NCBI GenBank assembly: GCA_016214845.1
Contig: JACRMS010000036.1
Coordinates: forward strand, 31,168 to 95,167
From: Nitrospirota bacterium
GTDB lineage: Bacteria; Nitrospirota; Thermodesulfovibrionia; UBA6902
Direction: 5' to 3'
DNA length: 64,000 nt
A program made the position numbers and the translations under genes. The number at the start of each line of letters is the position of its first letter. The first letter of the stretch is position 1. This document shows positions 58,700-64,000 of the stretch, in pieces. The notes beneath the pieces are model-generated. The model was not told the DNA's origin and did not search any database. It was given only the letters and a program-made list of their open reading frames with translations.

Positions 58700-59296
58700 T
58701 CACTCGTTCTGAATAAAGCTCATCAGATATTCTTTGAACTTGCTTGGCAGGAGCCATCTAATCCCCAGCTTCTCGGCCCATTTTATTGCGCCGTGATCGA
58801 CGGTGACAAGGAGCGCGTCGAGCTCTTTTGCCAGCAATATCAAATCCACGTCTTCCTTGCTGTCGATTATTCCCTCGCGCAGGGCCTCCCTGTAGTTTTT
58901 CCTCATGGCCTGTATGACTTCGCGTTCATCGCTTTTGCCCGCGGTCCTAACGGCCTTCTCTGCGATCCTTAAGCCTTTGTTAACGCGCTCTCTTATATCT
59001 TCGATGAGCTCGTACAGGAAAAAGGCGGGGCAGGTCAGTTCATGCTTGCTCGGGGATTTTTGATGAAGCACGGCAAGAAGCGCTCCGGGGATCTCTTTTT
59101 CATTCACGAAATTCAGGAGCTCCTGAAAGATGGAAGAGGGCATGTAGAATTCGAGCGAGGGGATCTGCTCCGCTATCTGGAGAAATCCATTTATTGCCTC
59201 TGTAGGCGAATCGCCGAAATCATTGCGGACTTCTGGATTTACAAAAAGGCTTGTATCAAGAACTACTCTGTCTTTTCTTTGTCTTGCAGACTTCAT
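58700..59296 (-). CDS. RNA ligase partner protein (PIN-like)
   Basis: This 198-residue protein has the PIN-like start RVVLDTSLFVNPEVRNDFG, internal acidic residues (SKEDVDLILLAKELDALLVTVDHGAIKWAEKLG) and the size of the RNA-ligase-partner family, usually found beside a T4 Rnl-type RNA ligase. No ligase gene is adjacent here. The first 41 nt overlap the end of the LapA-LapB-type gene, so the two are coupled. A nuclease or RNA-binding role is inferred from the PIN fold. Confidence 0.83.
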   Translation of the reverse strand: MKSARQRKDRVVLDTSLFVNPEVRNDFGDSPTEAINGFLQIAEQIPSLEFYMPSSIFQELLNFVNEKEIPGALLAVLHQKSPSKHELTCPAFFLYELIEDIRERVNKGLRIAEKAVRTAGKSDEREVIQAMRKNYREALREGIIDSKEDVDLILLAKELDALLVTVDHGAIKWAEKLGIRWLLPSKFKEYLMSFIQNE

Positions 59297-60590
59297 ATGT
59301 ATTCAGGACGAAGGTGTTCCAGGTCTTGCATGAAGGGCATCTCCCGGCCCAGTCTTTAGAGGTGTACCCGCAGTTTGAGCAGCAAAAAGGCACAAGCAGA
59401 GGCTTGTCAACTTTCAGGGCTTTCTTGAATTCCTCGGCGGCCTTTTCCGCCCGGGATCGTCTCAGGTAAATATTGCCTAAAAGGATGTGCAGGTCGGGAA
59501 AATCAAATGCGCTGGTATCAAGCGCGTTGATCGTCTCAAAGGCGTAATCTATCATCTCAAGGCGGTAATAAAGTTTTGCAAGGAAGAACTGGAGCTTCAG
59601 GTCACGCGGGTCTTTCTGCACCGCCTTTTGGTAGAGATCGATTATCGTGCCCGGCTCTCCCATTGATATGAAAAAGTCTTCCAGGCGCACAAGCAGGACC
59701 AATGAAGAGGTCGTTTCATATCCCTTCAGCAGAAGCTCCTGCGCCTCATCCGTATTGCCGTCTTTTAAATACGCTTCCGCGAGAGCAATGTACGCGGAGG
59801 CAAAGTCCTTGTCCGCCTTGATAACGGACTTTAATATCTTTACAGCCTTTTCAGTATTATTGGTTTCAAGGTAATGGCATCCAAGTTCGTACCTGTAGCC
59901 TAAATGTTTTTTGTGCTCTTCCTGTTCTTCCTCGGGAGAGAGGTCGCATTTAAGCACCTTGTGCTGGACCTCTAAAACATCTTCCCATTTTTTGTCTCTC
60001 TCGTATATGTCACGTTTCCTGTAAAGGATCTCGGGATTCTCTTCGTCGATCTCAAGGATGGTGTCAAGATATTTCAGGGCCTCATTCCATTTCTGCTGCC
60101 CCTCAAAGACCTTTTCAAGCGAGAGCAATACCTCAACGCTCCGGGGTTTTATTTCCTTGGCCCTTGTGTAAAAATCCTTTGCCTTGAAATAATCTTCCTC
60201 ATATATCGCGATGTCACCAAGCCTGAGCAGTGCGTTAACGTTGTACGGGTCTTCTTCAACAACTTTCGTGAAAAGCTCCTCCGCCTCTTCGTACCTGCAG
60301 GCAAAGAAGGCGTCGAGCCCCCTTGTGTAGGATTCCTGGATCTTCAATTCCTTCTTCTGGCGGCGGTTGAACTGCCAGTTGCTGAAGAACCGCCTGGCGT
60401 CCCTGATGGAAAAGACAACGAACATGGCGAAGATGCCGGCCGCGGTGGAGATCAGTATAAGGCCGATGACCGGGACTTCATAAGTAACGCCCTGCCAGAC
60501 CGTAAGGTTGACCGTGTCCTTGTTAAAGAACGCCAGTATGCCCACTACAAGCAGGAACATGATCGTCAGGAATACTGAAAACTTTGCCAT
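59256..60590 (-). CDS. LapA-LapB-like fusion: membrane anchor, TPR and rubredoxin-type zinc ribbon
   Basis: A 444-residue protein with two N-terminal spans and LapA/DUF1049 features (VGILAFFNKDTVNLTVWQGVTYEVPVIGLILISTAAGIFAMFV), eight or so TPR repeats (about 90-400) and a C-terminal zinc ribbon CSNCGYTSKDWAGRCPSCKTW. TPR plus this ribbon is LapB (YciM), which controls LpxC turnover and lipopolysaccharide synthesis; in E. coli LapA and LapB are separate adjacent genes, here fused. After the ribbon a tail (NTYEVCKTKKRQSSS) overlaps the next gene. rsfS ends 1 nt upstream. Confidence 0.87.
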   Translation of the reverse strand: MAKFSVFLTIMFLLVVGILAFFNKDTVNLTVWQGVTYEVPVIGLILISTAAGIFAMFVVFSIRDARRFFSNWQFNRRQKKELKIQESYTRGLDAFFACRYEEAEELFTKVVEEDPYNVNALLRLGDIAIYEEDYFKAKDFYTRAKEIKPRSVEVLLSLEKVFEGQQKWNEALKYLDTILEIDEENPEILYRKRDIYERDKKWEDVLEVQHKVLKCDLSPEEEQEEHKKHLGYRYELGCHYLETNNTEKAVKILKSVIKADKDFASAYIALAEAYLKDGNTDEAQELLLKGYETTSSLVLLVRLEDFFISMGEPGTIIDLYQKAVQKDPRDLKLQFFLAKLYYRLEMIDYAFETINALDTSAFDFPDLHILLGNIYLRRSRAEKAAEEFKKALKVDKPLLVPFCCSNCGYTSKDWAGRCPSCKTWNTFVLNTYEVCKTKKRQSSS

Positions 60591-60591
60591 G

Positions 60592-60948
60592 TTATTTCTT
60601 GTGCTCCTCTACCGGAATTCTCGGCGCGTCTATCCAGAGCTTTTCCAACTCGTAATAATCCCTGGTCTCATCATCAAAGATATTAATTATTATATCGCCG
60701 TAATCTATCAGGACCCACCGGGCGAAATCCAGCCCCTCTTTTCCGAGAGGGAAGATATTCTGTTTTGAAAAATTCTCCTGTATGGCTTCCGCTATCGCCC
60801 TGATCTGCGACGTATTATCTCCCGAACAGATCACAAAATAATCTGCAATCGTTGAAAGGTCTTTTAATTCGAGGATGATCGTGTCTTTGGCTTTTTTGTC
60901 GAGGGCCGTCTCCGCGGCCCTGACCGCCCTTTTCTTGCTGTTGCTAAT
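60592..60948 (-). CDS. rsfS: Ribosomal silencing factor RsfS with apparent ATT start
   Basis: The 118-residue frame shows the whole RsfS domain: SKKRAVRAAETALDKKAKDTIILELKDLSTIADYFVICSGDNTSQI ... PLGKEGLDFARWVLIDYGDIIINIF. RsfS blocks joining of ribosomal subunits in slow growth. No ATG, GTG or TTG occurs upstream of 60834, which is well inside the domain. An ATT at 60948 lies 9 nt after AAGGAG and gives the normal length, so AUU initiation (as in infC) is the best reading. It sits between nadD and the LapB-like gene, the usual nadD-rsfS order. Confidence 0.82.
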   Translation of the reverse strand: MSNSKKRAVRAAETALDKKAKDTIILELKDLSTIADYFVICSGDNTSQIRAIAEAIQENFSKQNIFPLGKEGLDFARWVLIDYGDIIINIFDDETRDYYELEKLWIDAPRIPVEEHKK

Positions 60949-60970
60949 TAAAGGAATCTCCTTTTCTTTC

Positions 60971-61051
60971 CGTAACGCGTGACGAGTAATACGTAATGTG
61001 TTAAAACCGGAAATAGGGACTCGTTACTTATCACGCATTACCCATTACGTA
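60971..61051. repeat. GTAACGCGTGA-type inverted repeat
   Basis: CGTAACGCGTGACGAGTAAT on one side and ACTTATCACGCATTACCCAT on the other pair imperfectly. Related pieces lie at 57166-57194 and 58655-58678. The repeat overlaps the 3' end of nadD. Confidence 0.6.
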
Positions 61052-61703
61052 TATATAATTCATGTGAAATTATATAGTTTTCTACGGAATCAGGCAAGAG
61101 GTACTTAATATTTTTACCGGACGCAACCAGATTTCTTACGCGGGACGCTGAAATTTCAAGCCCCGTGACATTGCACAGGGACCCTTTCTGTTTCCCGGAG
61201 ATGTCAAAAGAAAAGCAGTCCCTTGTCCCCTTATCAAGCTCCTTCAGTATCTTCACGGGAACATTTTTGAGATACGGGGATGATGAAAGGGCCGCAAACG
61301 CGTGGGACGGTCTTGATATAACGACCAGGTTTGTAAGATCGAGAAGCGTGCCGGGCTGCTTCCAGTGAGGCAGGTCCAGGAACGCGTCAATACCCAGGAT
61401 GAAAAACAACTCCGCGTTCTTGTGCCTGAGCTTCAATTTGCTGATAGTGTCGACAGTAAATGACTTGCCGGGAGATCTTGCCTCTATGTTAGACACATCA
61501 AAACGGGGATTGCCCGCGATGGCGAGCTTTACCATTTTATAACGGTGAGCGGCCTTGATGAGATCGGGTTTTACAAACGGCGTCTGGCCCGCCGGTATAA
61601 AGAGTATCCTGTCGAGCGAAAGCTTCTCAAAGATCTCCTCCGCGGTCCTCAGATGTCCGTAATGTATGGGGTTGAACGTCCCGCCGTAGATGCCGAGTTT
61701 CAT
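61038..61703 (-). CDS. nadD: Nicotinate-nucleotide adenylyltransferase
   Basis: A 221-residue NadD: GIYGGTFNPIHYGHLRTAEE (nucleotide-binding GGxFxPxHxGH), PHWKQP and the C-terminal ISASRVRN (ISSTxIR motif). It adenylates nicotinate mononucleotide in NAD synthesis. I start at ATG 61703; a second in-frame ATG at 61718 results from a 15-bp tandem duplication (61698-61712 and 61713-61727). rsfS follows on the same strand. Confidence 0.94.
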   Translation of the reverse strand: MKLGIYGGTFNPIHYGHLRTAEEIFEKLSLDRILFIPAGQTPFVKPDLIKAAHRYKMVKLAIAGNPRFDVSNIEARSPGKSFTVDTISKLKLRHKNAELFFILGIDAFLDLPHWKQPGTLLDLTNLVVISRPSHAFAALSSSPYLKNVPVKILKELDKGTRDCFSFDISGKQKGSLCNVTGLEISASRVRNLVASGKNIKYLLPDSVENYIISHELYIRNG

Positions 61704-61790
61704 GGTACATTGTTTCATGGTACATTGAAGTATACAGAAGGAAGAGATTTTTCGGCAATACGGGGAGCGGGGTTACGTCATTGCCGGTTA

Positions 61791-61913
61791 ATTTGAAATT
61801 AAGTCAGAATTTATTTCCTGATCTTCTGCCTTTTGTTCTTCTGCACTATTGTACTTTTGCACTTTGGAACTTTTCTTAGCCCTTGACAACCGGAGGCCTT
61901 ATAAGTGTTAGAT
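61791..61913 (-). mobile_element. attC first half (ATCTAAC) followed by IS right-end block R3
   Basis: On the minus strand ATCTAAC (61913-61907), complementary to the GTTAGAT that opens the HigBA cassette (62551-62545), is followed by ACTTATAAGGCCTCC and a block ending CTGACTTAATTTCAAAT (to 61791). It is the inverted counterpart of R1 and R2; its middle part is different (AAGTACAATAGTGCAGAAG). Confidence 0.6.
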
Positions 61914-61916
61914 TGC

Positions 61917-62210
61917 CTATACTGCAATTGCCTCAACCATCTTCCAACCTTTAGACTCTTGAGATGCATGCCATAAGTCATAATTCTGCTGAAGGTTGAG
62001 CCATAATTCCGGTGTCGTTTTGAATGCCTTAGACAGACGTAAAGCCATATCCGGTGTTACAGAACCGCGCTCGTTTACAATCTTTGATAATGTCTTTCTT
62101 GAGACCCCAAGAATCTCAGCAAGCTCTGAAACCGTTAAAGATAATGGCTCCATGTAGTGCCTTCTCAAAATGCCTCCCGGATGTGTTGGTGGTCTTTTTC
62201 TTGTTCTCAT
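61917..62210 (-). CDS. higA: HigA-type antitoxin (XRE family)
   Basis: A 97-residue protein with an HTH of the HigA class (LSLTVSELAEILGVSRKTLSKIVNERGSVTPDMALRLSKAF) and typical tail (TTPELWLNLQQNYDLWHA). It neutralises HigB by binding it and represses the operon. It lies 12 nt after higB, with the toxin first as usual for higBA. Its TAG is 3 nt from the ATCTAAC core that ends the cassette. Confidence 0.92.
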   Translation of the reverse strand: MRTRKRPPTHPGGILRRHYMEPLSLTVSELAEILGVSRKTLSKIVNERGSVTPDMALRLSKAFKTTPELWLNLQQNYDLWHASQESKGWKMVEAIAV

Positions 62211-62222
62211 GTTGTCACCTTC

Positions 62223-62501
62223 CTAATGATAGTCAATGTAATTAACATCGTAAGCATTGGCTTCTTTAAAACTGAAAATTACTCTCCAGTTGCCTGAAAC
62301 CCTTACTGCCCATAATCCTTTCATCTTCCCTTTGAGCTGATGCAGGTCTGATCCTGGGTATTTCATATCAGTTACATCTTTTGCGGCATCAAGCCTATCA
62401 AGTATGTCACCTAATTTTTGAGCGTGTTGTGCTTGAATACCTTTCTTAGTTCCATTGTAGAAATAGTTCTCCAGACCTTTATGTTCAAAGCTCTTAATCA
62501 C
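62223..62501 (-). CDS. higB: HigB/RelE-type toxin
   Basis: A 92-residue RelE-superfamily mRNA interferase: IKSFEHKGLENYFYNGTKKGI at the start, KMKGLWAVRVSGNWRVIFSF near the end, as in HigB toxins that cut mRNA on the ribosome. It starts with GTG at 62501, practically at the predicted transcription start, so the message is probably leaderless. Together with higA it fills a complete integron-type cassette (cores at 62551 and 61913). Confidence 0.92.
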   Translation of the reverse strand: MIKSFEHKGLENYFYNGTKKGIQAQHAQKLGDILDRLDAAKDVTDMKYPGSDLHQLKGKMKGLWAVRVSGNWRVIFSFKEANAYDVNYIDYH

Positions 62502-62507
62502 AATTAC

Positions 62508-62536
62508 AGTGTAACCTATGGAGTTACGCTTGTCAA
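62508..62536 (-). promoter_or_regulatory. Promoter of the higBA cassette
   Basis: Minus-strand TTGACA (62536-62531), 17-nt spacer, TACACT (62513-62508). The start of transcription falls near 62501, the GTG of higB. The spacer and its surroundings hold GTAACTCC-ATA-GGTTAC, an imperfect palindrome suitable for HigA. Confidence 0.7.
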
Positions 62537-62544
62537 TCCGAGCA

Positions 62545-62670
62545 ATCTAACGACTGACGAGTGCCACAGTAAGGAGTTAAAAAGCATAAAGACGATTTGC
62601 AAATCTTAAACCATCGCTCATCCGAAAAAGTGACCTGTGGTACTCGTTCACGTCCATCTGGTTGTTATCT
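62545..62670 (-). other. Integron attC site of the repeat-lipoprotein cassette
   Basis: On the minus strand AGATAAC (62670-62664) starts the site and GTTAGAT (62551-62545) ends it. ACGAGTACCACAG and CTGTGGCACTCGT (62647-62635 and 62569-62557) pair in 12 of 13 positions. AGATAAC is the exact complement of GTTATCT that opens this cassette at 63864. The 126-bp length is typical of larger attC sites. Confidence 0.75.
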
Positions 62671-62677
62671 GCTATTC

Positions 62678-63805
62678 TTAATTAGAATGTGCATATTTCA
62701 AAAAATGATTAGTAAAATCATGATAAAGAATATGCACCTTATTATTCGAATCAATGGCTATGGAACTCCATCCTCCGACATCCCCTGTACTTTCAACAAT
62801 TGAAGTAACCCAAGAATAAGCACCGGTTCCTTTTGCATATTTAAGGTCTCCATTAGTTACATCGTAATAACTGATATGAAAATTATTATTTGAGTCAATG
62901 GCTAGCGATGTATCTCGACCAACATCTCCTATACTGTCTACCGTATAAGGGGAAAGAACACCAGAATACCCCATAGATTTAAGGTCTCCATTGGTTGCGT
63001 CGTAATAAGCTACTTCCACAGGTGTAAATGAACCAGATGAGTAGACTACTAAGGAGCTGTATTGTCCAACATCTCCGGTACCATCCAGATCATTTTCCAC
63101 CCAGGAACCGGAGGTATTTGTATAATATTCAAGCCATTTAAATGTCGCATTGTAGCAACTGATATGAATCTTATTGTTTGAATCAATTGCTATGGATGTA
63201 TATTGTCCTGTATTATCAAAGCCGCTGGAATAAAGATTAATTTTGGAAGTAACCCAAGAACCGGAGGCATTTGTTGCATATTTGAGGTCTCCATTTGTTA
63301 CATCGTAATAACTGATATGTACCTTATTATTTGAATCAATTGCTATGGATGTATAACGCCCAACATCTCCAACACCATCAAGGACAGAAATAATCCAAGA
63401 GCCCGATGCATCTGTTGCATATTTCAAATCTTTATTAAAGAAGTCATAGTAACTTACGTGTACCTTATTGTTTGAATCCACTGCGATGGAAATGTCCCAC
63501 TCACCATTTCCTGAACTATCTATGGTTGAAATAACGAAAGAACCTGAAGCATTTGTTGCATATCTGAGAATATTACCATCGTCTTTTTCATAGGCTATAT
63601 GCACATTATTTGATGAGTCGATGGCTATTGCTCCATCATATCCCGTTGCTTCTATGTTAGTAGTAGTCCATGAAATAGGTGTTTGACTTGGAGGATTATC
63701 ATTACTGCTGCTCCCTCCTCCGCCTCCACCTCCGCATCCTATAAAACCCACCACAAGCAATGTAGGAAATATTAGCGTTGCCAAACTTCTCAGTAAAATT
63801 ATCAT
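62678..63805 (-). CDS. Lipoprotein with repeated beta-propeller-like units (cassette gene)
   Basis: I start this 375-residue protein at ATG 63805 (AGGAGG 9 nt upstream). A lipoprotein signal (VVGFIGCGGGGGGG) is followed by six or seven repeats of about 48 residues with consensus TSIAIDSNNKVHISYYDVTNGDLKYATNASGSWV. Such repeats probably make a surface beta-propeller. It lies between cores GTTATCT (63864) and AGATAAC (62670). The Gly-run after the lipid-modified Cys is like that of 44771-46138. Confidence 0.8.
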   Translation of the reverse strand: MIILLRSLATLIFPTLLVVGFIGCGGGGGGGSSSNDNPPSQTPISWTTTNIEATGYDGAIAIDSSNNVHIAYEKDDGNILRYATNASGSFVISTIDSSGNGEWDISIAVDSNNKVHVSYYDFFNKDLKYATDASGSWIISVLDGVGDVGRYTSIAIDSNNKVHISYYDVTNGDLKYATNASGSWVTSKINLYSSGFDNTGQYTSIAIDSNNKIHISCYNATFKWLEYYTNTSGSWVENDLDGTGDVGQYSSLVVYSSGSFTPVEVAYYDATNGDLKSMGYSGVLSPYTVDSIGDVGRDTSLAIDSNNNFHISYYDVTNGDLKYAKGTGAYSWVTSIVESTGDVGGWSSIAIDSNNKVHILYHDFTNHFLKYAHSN

Positions 63806-63857
63806 GATACTGCCCTCCTTTTTTACCATGGCTAAGTTGTTCTTAACTTTTCAAAAC

Positions 63858-63864
63858 AGATAAC
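63858..63864 (-). other. Integron-type core site (R') GTTATCT
   Basis: On the minus strand it follows GATATC of the L3 IS end immediately and is complementary to AGATAAC at 62670-62664. It opens the lipoprotein cassette. Confidence 0.6.
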
Positions 63865-64000
63865 GATATCTATACTACGCAGCAGGAAAAGTAAAAAGGA
63901 CCGGGAAATTGCTAAGTGAGTAATTATAAACTTCCCCATGGTTGTTTGTCACGAAAATAATTCAAAAGGAGGGAAGTTATGAAGTACAGGAGCTACAAGA
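63865..64000 (+). mobile_element. IS110/IS1111-like left end L3 with start of transposase (cut by window edge)
   Basis: From GATATC (63865) the 115-bp block matches L1 and L2 in reverse orientation, then AAAGGAGGGAAGTT and ATG 63979 (MKYRSYK) begin the transposase, which runs out of the window. This is the only copy where the transposase may be complete. Confidence 0.65.
63979..64000 (+). CDS. IS110-like transposase, first seven codons only
   Basis: ATGAAGTACAGGAGC encodes MKYRSYK, identical to the start of the L1 remnant. AGGAGG lies 6 nt upstream. Family inferred from L2, which continues into GIDPAKEKH. Confidence 0.45.

Noticed and set aside
1..64000. CRISPR array
   Set aside because: No regularly spaced short direct repeats with unique spacers were found; repeats seen are inverted or protein-coding.

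Overview
The window looks like chromosome from a Gram-negative anaerobe or microaerophile, most plausibly Nitrospirota (Thermodesulfovibrionia-like) or a relative. The reasons are a double-membrane gene set (Mla lipid transport, TolC/RND/Emr exporters, LapA-LapB), PEP-CTERM surface proteins behind sigma-54-type promoters, a pentaheme cytochrome, moderate G+C and many dispersed intergenic repeats. Lineage is inference; no marker gene is present that fixes it.

Layout. 1-7.4 kb: a giant secreted M6-type metalloprotease running off the left edge, a small secreted partner, and two PEP-CTERM proteins with twin promoters (all minus). 7.4-10.3 kb: B12-binding radical SAM enzyme and an FAD oxidoreductase. 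10.3-11.7 kb: TusA-like protein and a YeeE/YedE transporter. 11.9-14.5 kb: mlaEFD-type ABC system. 14.7-17.4 kb: periplasmic cyclophilin, a possible nucleotidyltransferase-fold protein, TPM-domain protein, LemA. 17.5-19.7 kb: thioredoxin-like gene with an in-frame TGA, two-CW protein, RlmI-like methyltransferase. 19.7-35.7 kb: a long efflux run (TetR, two TolC, RND adaptor and pump, MacA/MacB, EmrA/EmrB, a phosphoesterase and an HlyD adaptor). 35.7-40.9 kb: DUF2283/DUF4258 pair, accA, dnaE. 41-46.3 kb: an AT-rich accessory region that reads as integron gene cassettes broken up by ends of an IS110/IS1111-like element. 46.5-51.5 kb: signalling trio (HD-GYP-like, ATPase, GGDEF). 51.8-61.7 kb: aspartase, MgtC, LysR, pentaheme cytochrome with an in-frame TGA, tRNA-Leu, dienelactone hydrolase, RNA-ligase partner, LapA-LapB fusion, rsfS, nadD. 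61.8-64 kb: a second cassette array in reverse orientation (HigBA, repeat lipoprotein) ending in another IS end.

Two observations stand out. First, two genes (17484-17843 and 55190-56410) are interrupted by an in-frame TGA exactly where a functional cysteine is expected (first position of a thioredoxin C-x-x-C; conserved region of a pentaheme cytochrome). In both, a hairpin whose apical loop starts 23 nt after the TGA follows, as expected for a bacterial SECIS. Both are therefore candidate selenoproteins; a YedE/TusA-type pair and a CysB-like LysR regulator in the window fit a selenium theme but do not prove it. Second, in four cassettes the short core sequence at the 5' end is exactly complementary to the core that starts the site behind the gene, the hallmark of integron cassettes, and two complete attC-like stem-loops can be drawn. 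At least one attC, and probably several, is split by the same insertion-sequence ends.
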